A stretch of 64,000 bases of DNA, taken from positions 1-64,000 of the forward strand of contig JASHPJ010000095.1 in the NCBI GenBank assembly GCA_030038195.1, read 5' to 3'. This DNA comes from Acidobacteriaceae bacterium (GTDB lineage: Bacteria; Acidobacteriota; Terriglobia; Terriglobales; Acidobacteriaceae). The translations under genes were made by a program, and so were the position numbers. Under the pieces are notes generated by a model that was given only the letters and a program-made list of their open reading frames with translations, made no database searches and was not told the origin of the DNA. Of this stretch, positions 9,533-18,520 are shown one piece after another. The stretch's first letter is position 1. Each line of letters begins with the position of its first letter.

Positions 9533-10366
9533 ATGCGTTCTATCGCTATTTGTTTGTTTGCTACACTCGCCCTGTCCGCATCCCTGCCAGCGCAGCAGAA
9601 TTTCTTTTCCAACTGGGAACAGCGCACGTCGCAGACGCAGTCCAAGCAGCCTGCGTGGCCGCCGCCGCTGATCACCGGTTTCGTCGGACTCATCCAGGTG
9701 GGGCGCACCGATTTCTATCGCCAGACCGCCACCAACGGCGTGCAGACCTGGAACATTGACGGCAGCAAGGGCTTTAACCTGATCCCGTTTGCCAACACCG
9801 AGATCGACACCAACCTGCCTCCGTATCTCATCCACAGCTCGCCGGCGGTGGCCAACGGCGCGGGTGACATGTCGTTCCTGCTGAAGTACCGCTTCCTCTC
9901 CGGCAACGCCACCCATGGCAACTACATGATGAGCGCGTCCCTGCTGGGAACCATTCCCACCGGCAGCTACAAAAACGGCAGCACCGACGCGTCCGTCGGG
10001 CCCACTCTGGGCGTGGCCAAAGGCTACAAATGGTTTGACGTGCAGAGCACCATCGGCGGCAGCCTGCCGGTGAAAGACACGGCCAAGCTGGGCCGCACCA
10101 TCGCCTGGAACACGGCCATGCAGGCGCGCGTGGCCAAGTACTTCTGGCCGGAGGTCGAGTTCAACGCTACGTATTTCAAGGGCGGCGCCAACGACGGCAA
10201 GAACCAGGTCTTTGCCACGCCCGGCCTGCTTGTAGCCCGCAAGCTCAGGCCGGAGAGCCCCAAGAGCCGTCTGGCGATATGCGCCGGCGGCGGCGTGCAG
10301 ATCGCTACCAGCCATTTCCACAGCTACAACCACGAGATCGCTATAACGACGAGATTTCTCTTCTAA
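9533..10366 (+). CDS. Putative outer-membrane beta-barrel protein
   Basis: 277 residues from the ATG at 9533. A signal peptide (MRSIAICLFATLALSASLPA, cleaved near AQQ) precedes alternating hydrophobic/polar strands with many Gly, Tyr and Phe residues. The chain ends in ITTRFLF, a C-terminal aromatic pattern recognised by the BAM insertase. It resembles the barrel family loosely annotated as phenol-degradation MetA-like or putative transporters, but no substrate can be named. The frame begins earlier at 9467. The signal peptide and the preceding GTGAGGTCGA support the later start. It stands alone, divergent from the FG-GAP gene. Confidence 0.75.
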   Translation: MRSIAICLFATLALSASLPAQQNFFSNWEQRTSQTQSKQPAWPPPLITGFVGLIQVGRTDFYRQTATNGVQTWNIDGSKGFNLIPFANTEIDTNLPPYLIHSSPAVANGAGDMSFLLKYRFLSGNATHGNYMMSASLLGTIPTGSYKNGSTDASVGPTLGVAKGYKWFDVQSTIGGSLPVKDTAKLGRTIAWNTAMQARVAKYFWPEVEFNATYFKGGANDGKNQVFATPGLLVARKLRPESPKSRLAICAGGGVQIATSHFHSYNHEIAITTRFLF

Positions 10367-10367
10367 C

Positions 10368-10471
10368 AGCCTGTTTTAAAACTTTTCAGAACAAGGCAAG
10401 AGCCTTGCAAGGGCATGACTTCAGCCGTGCCCTTTCAAAACATCAAGTTTTTAGACATTTTTGGACAGGCT
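10368..10471. repeat. Palindromic interspersed element with AGCCTGT/ACAGGCT ends
   Basis: A 104-base non-coding element starts AGCCTGT and ends ACAGGCT, a 7-base terminal inverted repeat. Inside it a second hairpin has AAGGGC and GCCCTT arms around a CATGACTTCAGCCGTG centre. It sits immediately after the barrel gene stop and could act as a hairpin in that transcript. The sequence style is that of a MITE or REP element. Confidence 0.5.
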
Positions 10472-10555
10472 CTAAGTCTGCCCCGGCAATGCAGCGCCCC
10501 ATCCCGGACGCGCATTTTTGCGTTCAGGATGGTGAGCGCCAGGACGGTCCCTGTG

Positions 10556-11083
10556 CTACTCGGCGCCCAGCTTATACGGAATCCCGAACCGGCCAATCTG
10601 AATCAGCTCCTTGTCCTGCGGCGGCCAGATGCGCAGGCTCTCGATGCGCCCCGAGCCGGCGATCCAGCGCGCGTCGGTGGTGCCTACCAGCGCGCCGGTG
10701 GCCGCGTCGTTGAAGTGCACGCTCAGCGAGTCGCCGTTTTCCGCGCGGGTCCAGCCAAAGACGTACTGGCCCGGCTTGAGCGCGATGCCGCCGATCCGCA
10801 CCGGCGCTTGCACCAGCAGGTAGTGCGAGTATCTTCCGTCCGCCGAGTAGCCGGCGGTAATGAGCACCACGCCGGCGATAAACCGCCCGCGTGTATCCAC
10901 GATGCCGGACGCGGTGCGCATCTCTGTCTCAATATGCTCGCTGATGACCGGCGCGCGCGACGGCAGCACTGAGGCCAGCTCGCTCTGCGTCGCCTGCCGC
11001 CATGCGGCCGTCTCCGCCGGCGCCATCGTCAGCCAGCACACAGCTGCGCAGATCGTCCAGAATGTTCGGGCCCTGGCCTTCAT
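10556..11083 (-). CDS. Hypothetical secreted protein coupled to a response regulator
   Basis: 175 residues with an N-terminal signal peptide (MKARARTFWTICAAVCWLTM, cleaved near AETAA). The mature domain is beta-rich, with GGIALKPGQYVFGWT and LSVHFNDAATGALVGTTDA. No known family was recognised with confidence. The segment order (chain, LKPGQYVFGW turn, then GALVGT) is like small acidobacterial secreted proteins of unknown role. Its ATG overlaps the response-regulator stop by 4 bases (11080-11083), so it is the third gene of the kinase operon. It could be an output or an accessory sensor of that system, which is inference. Confidence 0.75.
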   Translation of the reverse strand: MKARARTFWTICAAVCWLTMAPAETAAWRQATQSELASVLPSRAPVISEHIETEMRTASGIVDTRGRFIAGVVLITAGYSADGRYSHYLLVQAPVRIGGIALKPGQYVFGWTRAENGDSLSVHFNDAATGALVGTTDARWIAGSGRIESLRIWPPQDKELIQIGRFGIPYKLGAE

Positions 11084-11730
11084 GATTTCGGCTTCCTCAG
11101 CGATTCGAGGGGAACAATGCCACGCTGAATCGCCGCCGTCGCTGCCTGGGTTCTGTCCGTCACGCCCAGCTTGCCCAGCAGGCTGTTGATGTGGGTCTTG
11201 ACCGTGGCCTCTGAAACGTCTAGCTCGGCCGCAATCTCCTTGTTGCTCTTGCCGTGCACAATCTGCTCCAGCACGTCGAACTCGCGCGGCGTCAGCTCTT
11301 CGGCTCCCATGCGCTCGGCGAGCTTCTCGGCAATCACCGGCGGAATATGCGATTTCCCCTCGTGCACGATGCGGATGGTCGAGATCAGCTCCTCGCTGGT
11401 CATGCCTTTCAGCAGATAGGCCTTCGCGCCGGCCTTCAGAGCGCGGTAGATATCCTCGTCGCCGTCATACGTGGTGAGCACGATGAACCGCGCCTGTGGC
11501 GCCTCCATGCGCACGCGCTGAATCACGTCCACGCCGCTCATCCGCGGCAGCCGCAGGTCGACGAGCGTCACGTCGGGCTGGTGTTTGCGATACTGCGCGA
11601 TGGCTTCCGCGCCGTCCGCAGCTTCGCCCACCACCTCCAGGCCTTCCGCCACCTTCAGCAGGGCCACCAGTCCCTGCCGCACCACGTTATGGTCTTCGAC
11701 CACCAGTACGCGAATTGTCTCTCTCGTCAT
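11080..11730 (-). CDS. NarL/LuxR-family response regulator
   Basis: 216 residues: a receiver domain (1-120) followed by a LuxR-type helix-turn-helix (about 145-205). The acidic pocket is at E12-D13, the phospho-acceptor is D58 in LVDLRLP, and the conserved lysine is K108 in YLLKGM. The DNA-binding part reads LTPREFDVLEQIVHGKSNKEIA and SEATVKTHINSLLGKLGV, typical of NarL proteins. Its start overlaps the end of the histidine kinase gene by 4 bases, so the kinase is the expected phosphodonor. The DNA targets are unknown. Confidence 0.95.
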   Translation of the reverse strand: MTRETIRVLVVEDHNVVRQGLVALLKVAEGLEVVGEAADGAEAIAQYRKHQPDVTLVDLRLPRMSGVDVIQRVRMEAPQARFIVLTTYDGDEDIYRALKAGAKAYLLKGMTSEELISTIRIVHEGKSHIPPVIAEKLAERMGAEELTPREFDVLEQIVHGKSNKEIAAELDVSEATVKTHINSLLGKLGVTDRTQAATAAIQRGIVPLESLRKPKS

Positions 11731-14657
11731 CGCAACTCTTTCGCGGCTTCCGGTGCGGGCGCCTCGAGCCTCACTGCAGTTCCCTCTCCCGGCGCGCTGG
11801 TCACCTGCAGCATGCCGCCGATGGCCGCCGCGCGCTCGTGCATGCCGGTGAGCCCGAAGTGCCCGGCAGGCGCCCGCGCAGCGCTTGCGCCGCCCCGCCC
11901 ATTGTCTCGCACTTCGAGCGCGATCGTCGCCAGCCCGTACTCCAGTTGCACAAAAAGCTGGCTGGCCGCCGCATGCTTCTTAACATTATGGACGGCTTCC
12001 TGGGCCACGCGCAGCAATTCCTGCTCCGTCTCCGCGGGCAGCGGCCGGTACGCACCAAAGACGCTGAAATGCGACTCCAGGCCGTTGCCCGCGGCGGATT
12101 CCACCACCCGGCGCAGCCTGACCGGCAGCGTGGTTTCGCCTGCGTCCTGCGTGCGCAGCGCCCAGATCGACTGGCGCGCATCGGCCAGTCCTTCGCGCAC
12201 CTGCTCGCGCGTGGTGTCGAGCTGTTCCTGCGCCGCCTCCACCTTGCGCAGGCGCAGCAACTCCGCCAGCACCTCCAACTGCACGGAGATGCCCACGTAT
12301 CCCTGCGCCAGCGTGTCGTGAATCTCGCGGGCGATGCGGCTGCGCTCGCGCAGCACGGCCTGGAACTCGCGCTTGGCACGCCGCAGCCGCCGCCGGATCA
12401 CCAGAATCACCGCGCCGACGATCGCCGCCACCAGCAGCATGTAAAACCAGACCGTCTGGTAGAAGTGCGGGCGCAGCTCGAAGGTGAGCGCGGCGCCCTC
12501 CCTGTTCCACACGCCGTCGTTGTTGGCCGCCTGCACGCGAAACGTGTACCGCCCCGGCGGAATGTTGGTGTAGTACGCCGCGCGCCGGCTGCCGGCCTCG
12601 GTCCAGCCGCGATCGAAGCCCTCCAGCATGTAGCGGTAGCGCACCTTCTGCGGCGCAACGAAGCTCAGCCCGGCGTAGTCGAACTCGAAATGCACATGCC
12701 CGGCCTCGACCCTCATCCGGGAGCCTGTCCCGCGCAGCGGCTGCGGATGGTCGTCGACGAGAAAATTTTCGAGAGCCACGGGCGGCGCGAGCGCGTTGAG
12801 ATGGAAGTGCGCCGGATCGGCCTCCGCCAGCCCCTTGGGCGTGGTAAACCAGAGCCGGCTGTCCTGCGCGCGCCACGCCGAGGGATGGCTGTTGGTCGCC
12901 ATCTCGCGGCTGCGCAGGCCATCTGCGGGACCAAACTCGGTCCAGTGCGCGCAGCCGGCCGCATTCGCCGCGTTCCCATCGCAGCGCGCAATCCCGTTGC
13001 CGGTGGCGAACCACAGGTGGCCGCGCCGGTCATCCAGAATCGCGTGCACCGCCGTCTGCGCCGCCGGGCTGTCGTGGTCCGCGGAAAAGCTTTGTCCGTT
13101 CCACGCGTCCCATCCACGGTCTTCCGTGCCGATGAGCAGCGCGCCGCCGGGCTCGGCGAGCAAGGCCGTCACCACGTTGCTTGAAAGCCCATTGGCGCGG
13201 GTGTAATTGGCAAGAGTGCCGCCACGCAGACGCGACAGCCCGCTCAGCGTGGCGATCCACAGGTCGCCCTGCGCGTCGCGGGTCATGGCGCCCACCAGGT
13301 CGCTGCCCAGCCCATCGGCCTGCGTGTAAATCCGCATCCTGCCCGCGGCCTGACCGGCATTCGCCCAATGCGCGAGCCCGCGGCGCGTGCCGATCCACAG
13401 CGAGCCGTCGGCATCCACCAGCAGCGAGCGGATGAAGTCGTCAGGCAGGCCGTCGGCCGAGGTAAAGGTCGTTATACTTTCCGTGCGAATCCGGCTCAGG
13501 CCATCGGGCGTGCCCACCCACAGGTCGCCGTCCGCGGCGGCAGCCAGCGACAGGATCACATCGCTGGCCAGCCCGTTGGCCACCGAGTAGCTGCGCACCG
13601 GCGCAAGCGCGCCGCCGCGCTCGCGCAGCGCCGTGAGTCCATCGCCGGCCGTGCCCACCCACAGCGTGCCTGCGCCATCTTCGGTAACCGCGGTGGTATT
13701 GTCGGACGACAGCCCTTCCCGCGCGCCGATGACACGGAAGCGCTGGTCGCGCAGGATGTGCAGCCCATCCGTCTCCGTGCCCACCCACAGGTCGCCCTCG
13801 CGGTCTTCCATCAGCGCCAGAACCGACGAGCGCGCCAGCGGATCGGTGGCCGGCAGCAGCTCAAGCCGGCCCGGCGAAAACCGCGCCAGCCCGCTGTTGG
13901 TCCCGATCCACAGGCTGCCCGCGCGGTCGGTAAACAGTACCTGCACGCGGCTGCCCGGCAGTTCCCTGCCGGCGGCGAGCCGCTGCGCTACGCCGTTGCC
14001 GCGCACCACGATCACCGCGCTGTTGGTGGCCACGGCTGTCTCCCCGCCGGGCAGCGCAGTTTCACTCACCACTCCCTCCAGATCGACCCCGGCCCGCGTA
14101 GCCGCATCGGACCATCCCTGGCTTCTGCCGGCGCTCACCTGGTCAGCCGGGATAAAACGCTGCCCATCCAGCCGCGCCGGTCCGGCGTCAGTCCAGACCC
14201 ACAGGGTTCCATCCGCCGCCTGCGCAAAGGAGCGAATCCCGTTGGCTGGCAGGCCGTCGCGCGTGGAAAACACCGTAACTGCGCCGTCCCGCCAGCGCGC
14301 CAGGCCGGCGCTGGTTCCAATCCACAGCGCGCCGCCGGCATCCGCCAGCAGGCAGTGGATGTCGTTCCCCGGCAGCGCCGGCGTGGAGTTGCGGTCAAAG
14401 ACAGTGAAGCCCACGCCGTCGAACCGCACCAGCCCGGCTTCGGTTCCTGCCCATACAAATCCGTCGCGCGTCTGCGCCAGCGCCTGTACCGTGTTCTGCG
14501 GCAGGCCGCTCTCCATAGCCCACCCCTGCCGGCCATAACCGGCCAGCGGCGTGGCCGGATCGAGCGCCGGCGCCACGCACGCCGCGCCTGCCAGCAGCGC
14601 CGCAAACAGGATGCGCAGCGCAGGGCAGAGCCTCGAATTGTGCGGGGATCGGTTCAC
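11727..14657 (-). CDS. Two-component propeller sensor histidine kinase (HisKA_3)
   Basis: A hybrid sensor of about 976 residues. A signal-like N-terminus (ALRILFAALLAGAACVAPA) leads into many propeller blades with LWIGT/LWVGT cores, then a Y_Y_Y domain (YRYMLEGFDRGWTEAG). A transmembrane helix (FYMLLVAAIVGAVILVI) and a HisKA_3 kinase follow. The phospho-acceptor is H780 in REIHDTLAQGYVG. ATP-site motifs NVKKHAAA, DNGRGG and GHFGLTGMHERA are intact. The periplasmic propellers probably sense a carbohydrate-related ligand, as in related gut systems. The start is uncertain: no ATG is available, GTG at 14657 suits the signal peptide, and TTG at 14699 is possible. The gene is coupled to its regulator. 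Confidence 0.9.
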   Translation of the reverse strand: MNRSPHNSRLCPALRILFAALLAGAACVAPALDPATPLAGYGRQGWAMESGLPQNTVQALAQTRDGFVWAGTEAGLVRFDGVGFTVFDRNSTPALPGNDIHCLLADAGGALWIGTSAGLARWRDGAVTVFSTRDGLPANGIRSFAQAADGTLWVWTDAGPARLDGQRFIPADQVSAGRSQGWSDAATRAGVDLEGVVSETALPGGETAVATNSAVIVVRGNGVAQRLAAGRELPGSRVQVLFTDRAGSLWIGTNSGLARFSPGRLELLPATDPLARSSVLALMEDREGDLWVGTETDGLHILRDQRFRVIGAREGLSSDNTTAVTEDGAGTLWVGTAGDGLTALRERGGALAPVRSYSVANGLASDVILSLAAAADGDLWVGTPDGLSRIRTESITTFTSADGLPDDFIRSLLVDADGSLWIGTRRGLAHWANAGQAAGRMRIYTQADGLGSDLVGAMTRDAQGDLWIATLSGLSRLRGGTLANYTRANGLSSNVVTALLAEPGGALLIGTEDRGWDAWNGQSFSADHDSPAAQTAVHAILDDRRGHLWFATGNGIARCDGNAANAAGCAHWTEFGPADGLRSREMATNSHPSAWRAQDSRLWFTTPKGLAEADPAHFHLNALAPPVALENFLVDDHPQPLRGTGSRMRVEAGHVHFEFDYAGLSFVAPQKVRYRYMLEGFDRGWTEAGSRRAAYYTNIPPGRYTFRVQAANNDGVWNREGAALTFELRPHFYQTVWFYMLLVAAIVGAVILVIRRRLRRAKREFQAVLRERSRIAREIHDTLAQGYVGISVQLEVLAELLRLRKVEAAQEQLDTTREQVREGLADARQSIWALRTQDAGETTLPVRLRRVVESAAGNGLESHFSVFGAYRPLPAETEQELLRVAQEAVHNVKKHAAASQLFVQLEYGLATIALEVRDNGRGGASAARAPAGHFGLTGMHERAAAIGGMLQVTSAPGEGTAVRLEAPAPEAAKELR

Positions 14658-14919
14658 AGAATCGCACGCCAGCGGCGGCCCTGTTACGGTCAGGATCAAA
14701 AGACGGCCGGATGCTCACATCCAAAATACACTTCCCGGCAGAAATAACCCGCGTTTCCCACGGGAGAACGCGGCCGGTTCCGGAGCGCCAGACAGGCTCC
14801 GCAAATTTGCTGACGCCCCAGTTCCGGCGGGAGTACAATGGGGCCAATTCCGGCCGGGTCGCATGCTCGCCGGCCAGCTCGCATCGTACGCTGCCGTAAA
14901 GATCGAGAGGAATCAGACC

Positions 14920-16095
14920 ATGAAGACCGCTTGTTCCCGCAGGGAGTTCCTGGGCGCCGCAGGCCTGGTCGCTGGCGCGCTGCTCACGCCGTCCCGCCTG
15001 CTCCGCGCGCAGCACATGTATACCAGCCGCGTCGCCGTGGGCCGGTGCGCGGAGTACAACCGCCAGGTGATCGACACGCTCTCTGCCATGTTCGATCAGC
15101 TGGGCGGCATCGATACGCTGGTGCGCGGCAAGACCGTGGCCATCAAGCTCAACATGACCGGCCCGGCCAACGACAAGCTCAAGGCCATGCCCAACCAGAT
15201 GACCCACTGGGTGCATCCGCAGGTCATCGGCGCGCTGGTTTACCTGCTGGGCAAGGCTGGAGCGCAGCGCATCCGGCTGCTGGAAAGCGCGCCGGTGGGC
15301 ACTACGCCGCTCGAAGAGTTCATGATCTCCGCTGGCTGGAATCCCAAGGAATTCGCCGGCGCCGCACCCCACGTGGAGTTCGAGAACACCAACTTCCTGG
15401 GTAGCGGCAAGAGCTATGCGCGGTTCATGGTTCCCGGCGACGGCATGATGTATGCCGGCTATGACCTGAACCACTCCTATCGCGACTGCGACGTCTTTGT
15501 CTCGCTGGCCAAGCTCAAACAGCACCGCACCGCCGGCGTCACGCTCTCGATGAAGAACTGCTTCGGCATCACGCCCTGCACCATCTACAGCCGCGAAGCG
15601 CCGGAAGACGCGCCCAGCATCGTGCCCGTAGGCTATCGCGAGCCCATGCACACCGGCTCGCGCGTGCCGCCCAAGAGCGCGCCGCCGCTGGTGGACAAGA
15701 CCAACTCGAAAGACCCAGGCTACCGCGTGCCGCGCATCACCGCCGAGCTGGTTGCCGTGCGGCCGGTTCATCTGGCGGTCATCGATGGTATCTATACCAT
15801 GACCGGCGGCGAGCTGCCCAACCAGGAGCCCGGCTGGATTCATCAGCCCGTTCATCCCGGCCTGCTGATCGCCGGCTTCAACTGCGTCTCGACCGACGCT
15901 GTCGCCACCGCCATCATGGGCTTCAACCCCATGGCCGACCGCGGTGTGCCTCCCTTCGAAAAGTGCGACAGCACCCTGCTCCTGGCCGAGCATCTGGGCG
16001 TAGGCACCCGCGATCTGGGCCGCATCGAGGTTGTCGGCACGCCGATCGAGAAAGCCCGTTACCGCTTCTCGCCGCTGTCGGATCTGGTGGCGTAA
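14920..16095 (+). CDS. Tat-exported DUF362 domain protein
   Basis: 391 residues from the ATG at 14920, preceded by GAGAGG. The Tat signal is SRREFLGAAGLVAGALL, so export of a folded, probably cofactor-bearing protein is expected. The body matches the DUF362 family: early VAIKLNMTG, then ESAPVGTTPLEEF, FVSLAKLKQHRTAGVTLSMKN and VIDGIYTMTGGELP. The biochemical role of DUF362 is not established. No ferredoxin-type cysteine cluster is visible in this copy. It is transcribed away from the kinase operon. The small membrane gene follows after 4 bases and is probably co-transcribed. Confidence 0.85.
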   Translation: MKTACSRREFLGAAGLVAGALLTPSRLLRAQHMYTSRVAVGRCAEYNRQVIDTLSAMFDQLGGIDTLVRGKTVAIKLNMTGPANDKLKAMPNQMTHWVHPQVIGALVYLLGKAGAQRIRLLESAPVGTTPLEEFMISAGWNPKEFAGAAPHVEFENTNFLGSGKSYARFMVPGDGMMYAGYDLNHSYRDCDVFVSLAKLKQHRTAGVTLSMKNCFGITPCTIYSREAPEDAPSIVPVGYREPMHTGSRVPPKSAPPLVDKTNSKDPGYRVPRITAELVAVRPVHLAVIDGIYTMTGGELPNQEPGWIHQPVHPGLLIAGFNCVSTDAVATAIMGFNPMADRGVPPFEKCDSTLLLAEHLGVGTRDLGRIEVVGTPIEKARYRFSPLSDLVA

Positions 16096-16099
16096 AGCG

Positions 16100-16330
16100 A
16101 TGATCAACGTCCATCAGTTCATCAACGGGCTTTTCGTGGGAACACTGATGACCGCGCTCGGTCTGTTCCCGAGCTTTTTTCAAACACTCGGGGAAACACT
16201 GACTGCATTCTTGTACAAGTTTCGTATTCCAACCATATCGCTCGTTTTTGTCGAACAACGCCGCTGGTTCGCGGTCTTTGGAGTAGCACTGATCATCTTC
16301 TCCTTCGCCGCATATTTCACCCGCGCGTGA
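16100..16330 (+). CDS. Small hydrophobic protein, unknown
   Basis: 76 residues starting 4 bases after the DUF362 stop. It has two hydrophobic stretches, GLFVGTLMTALGLFPSFF and WFAVFGVALIIFSFAAYF, which suggest a two-helix inner-membrane protein. No family was recognised. The ribosome site is poor (CGTAAAGCG), so expression would depend on coupling to the upstream gene. The close spacing and sensible hydrophobic pattern favour a real gene, but a chance frame is not excluded. Confidence 0.5.
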   Translation: MINVHQFINGLFVGTLMTALGLFPSFFQTLGETLTAFLYKFRIPTISLVFVEQRRWFAVFGVALIIFSFAAYFTRA

Positions 16331-16390
16331 ATCAGCACGAAAATGGGTAATGAGTGCCCCAGGTCTCTCAAGAGACCTGGGAAAGCACGA
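16331..16390 (+). repeat. Palindromic repeat, family A
   Basis: A near-perfect hairpin (CCCAGGTCTCT/AGAGACCTGGG) lies inside the framework GTGCCCC...GAAAGCAC. The 18 bases before it (ATCAGCACGAAAATGGGT) are identical to those before the copy at 52512, so the repeat unit is longer than the hairpin. Confidence 0.85.
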
Positions 16391-16507
16391 ACCTAACCAT
16401 CTAACTCCGCGAACACCGCAATCTCCGCCAACTCCGCTCCCATGTCATAGAATTGCGTGGCCTGAAGATTTGTTCTTCAACATATTCCATTCATGGAGGG
16501 CCACATC

Positions 16508-17845
16508 ATGCCGATCCCACGCCGCGGCTTGCTCAAATCCATTGCCGGAGCAGCCGGTACGCTCGCGCTCGCGCCGCGCTTCACACTCGCCGACGAACAG
16601 GTAGCCCGCGCCATGCGCGGCCTGCCGCAGCCGCGTATCAAGGACATCCGCGTTATCGAGTGCCAGCCCGAGGGCGTGCGCCTCACGGTGGTGAAGATCA
16701 CCACCGACCAGGACGGCCTCTACGGCTACGGCTGCGCTACCTTCACGCAGCGCGCCGACCTAGTGAAGCCCGCCGTGGAGCTTTACCTCAGGCCCTTTCT
16801 GCTGGGCAAAACGACGGACCGCATCGAGGACATCTGGCAGTCGTGCTACGACAGCTCCTACTGGCGCAACGGCCCGGTGCTCAACAACGCCATCAGCGGC
16901 GTGGACCAGGCACTGTGGGACATCAAGGGGCGCCAGGCCGGCATGCCCGTCTACCAGCTCGCCGGCGGCAAGTGCCGCGAGGCCGTGGATACCTACGCGC
17001 ACGCCAGCGGCGACGATTTTGAAGACGTGGTGGCCAATGCGAAGCAATATCTGGCGCAGGGCTTCCGCAACATCCGCGTGCAGGTGGGCCTGCCCGGCAT
17101 GGCCGGCTATGGCTCGTCGCACAGCGGCAACACCTCGGTAAAGCCGCTCCACGACAAGCCGCTCTTCGAGCCCGCCTACCAGATGCGCCGTGGGCTCAAG
17201 CTGCTGGAAATCTGCCGCCGCGAGCTGGGCGACGAGGTCGAACTGCTCCACGACATGCACGAGCGGCTCACGCCCAACGAGGCCGTGCAGTTCTGCAAAG
17301 AAGCCGAGCAGTACCGCATGTTCTTCCTCGAAGATCCGCTCTCGCCCGAGGACATCGACTACTTCCGCCAGATTCGCCAGAACTGCGCCACGCCCATCGC
17401 CATGGGCGAGCTGTTCAACAATCCGCACGAGTGGCAGCCGCTGATTGCAGAACGGCTCATCGACTACATCCGCTGCCATCTCTCGCAGGTAGGCGGATTC
17501 AGCTCCGGACGCAAGATCGCCATCCTGGCCGAGCAGTTCGGGGTGAAGACCGCATGGCACGGCCCCGGCGACGTTTCGCCGGTGGGCCACATGGCCAATG
17601 TCACGCTCGACATTGTCAGCTACAACTTCGGCATCCAGGAGTACACACCCTTCAACGAGCGCACCCAGGCCATCTTCCAGGGCTGCCCCGAGATGCGCGA
17701 CGGCTACCTGTGGGTGAGCGAGAAGCCCGGCTGGGGCATCGAGATCGACGAGAAGGAAGCGGCCAAAGCGCCGTTCAAGCCAAGCCCGCTTAACGGCGGC
17801 TGGGGCGAAATCCGCCTGCGCGACGGCACCGTTATCAAGCAGTAG
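16508..17845 (+). CDS. Tat-exported D-mannonate dehydratase-like enolase-superfamily protein
   Basis: 445 residues of the ManD/RspA branch of the mandelate racemase group. That branch includes D-mannonate dehydratases, which form 2-keto-3-deoxygluconate. The metal ligands are spaced as in characterised ManD: D249 in HDMHER, E275 in FFLEDP and E301 in MGELFNNP, with H251 beside the first ligand. A Tat-like leader (RRGLLKSIAGAAGTLALAP) indicates export. An earlier ATG at 16493 is in frame, but GGAGGG at 16495-16500 is placed correctly for 16508. Members of this family are often weak or inactive on mannonate, so the true substrate is open. Confidence 0.86.
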   Translation: MPIPRRGLLKSIAGAAGTLALAPRFTLADEQVARAMRGLPQPRIKDIRVIECQPEGVRLTVVKITTDQDGLYGYGCATFTQRADLVKPAVELYLRPFLLGKTTDRIEDIWQSCYDSSYWRNGPVLNNAISGVDQALWDIKGRQAGMPVYQLAGGKCREAVDTYAHASGDDFEDVVANAKQYLAQGFRNIRVQVGLPGMAGYGSSHSGNTSVKPLHDKPLFEPAYQMRRGLKLLEICRRELGDEVELLHDMHERLTPNEAVQFCKEAEQYRMFFLEDPLSPEDIDYFRQIRQNCATPIAMGELFNNPHEWQPLIAERLIDYIRCHLSQVGGFSSGRKIAILAEQFGVKTAWHGPGDVSPVGHMANVTLDIVSYNFGIQEYTPFNERTQAIFQGCPEMRDGYLWVSEKPGWGIEIDEKEAAKAPFKPSPLNGGWGEIRLRDGTVIKQ

Positions 17846-17926
17846 CGGTGATGATTAGTCACAACGAACGGATCGAAAATGCGAAGGGTCAGGTCATGCT
17901 GGACATGATCATGTGGACGGGTCAAA

Positions 17927-18469
17927 ATGACCGCTGTGACACCGATCTATTTTCTATCCATAGTGGCCATGGTCTTGCTGGCTTTGGGCGGGGTCCGGAT
18001 CTTCCATATGTTCCGCGCGCGGGCGATGCGCGCGTTTGCTGCCAGATGGAGTTTCCAGTACATTGGGCCTTCTGCTCCCCCAAAGTGGTGGTGGAACCCT
18101 GCACATCTCAAAATTGGTTCGCCTCTTCCGGCTTGGATTTCGCACTTTCACCCCTCCGGACAACGAATAAGACAGGTCTGGAACGTAATCGAGGGACAGC
18201 ACAATGGAGTTTCGATACTCATTTTTGACTGCGTTATCGGGGAATATAAAGGCGGTCAGCCCTGTACGCTTATTGCGTGCCATACCGAACAGAATCCATT
18301 CGGAACAGTTACCTCGGCGGACAAGGTAGTTCAGTCACACGGATGGACAGTCCTTCATGGGGTTTGGTTCCTCTGGTTTTCATGGACAATGAGCACAAAG
18401 AGGATCGATGACCATATGAATGGATTGCTGACCGCTCAGTACCTCACGCAATCCTCGTCAGCGAAATAA
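17927..18469 (+). CDS. Hypothetical membrane-anchored protein
   Basis: 180 residues with one N-terminal transmembrane helix (IYFLSIVAMVLLALGGV) followed by a soluble domain rich in Trp and His. No family was recognised. The base composition is visibly lower in GC than in the neighbours (for example the last third, with GGATGGACAGTCC and ATGAGCACAAAG), which may mean recent acquisition. It lies between the ManD-like gene and a bidirectional terminator at 18468-18501, and nothing else points to its role. A start upstream near 17848 is also in open sequence but in another frame. Confidence 0.55.
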   Translation: MTAVTPIYFLSIVAMVLLALGGVRIFHMFRARAMRAFAARWSFQYIGPSAPPKWWWNPAHLKIGSPLPAWISHFHPSGQRIRQVWNVIEGQHNGVSILIFDCVIGEYKGGQPCTLIACHTEQNPFGTVTSADKVVQSHGWTVLHGVWFLWFSWTMSTKRIDDHMNGLLTAQYLTQSSSAK

Positions 18470-18501
18470 AAGAGCGAAGCGCCATCACGCCTCGCTCTTT
18501 T
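18468..18501. terminator. Bidirectional rho-independent terminator
   Basis: A perfect 10-base stem AAAAGAGCGA / TCGCTCTTTT closes a 14-base loop between the convergent hypothetical gene and the TonB-family gene. The A-run on one side and T-run on the other allow termination in both directions. Confidence 0.85.
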
Positions 18502-18520
18502 CGCTTCCACCAATTCCCTG

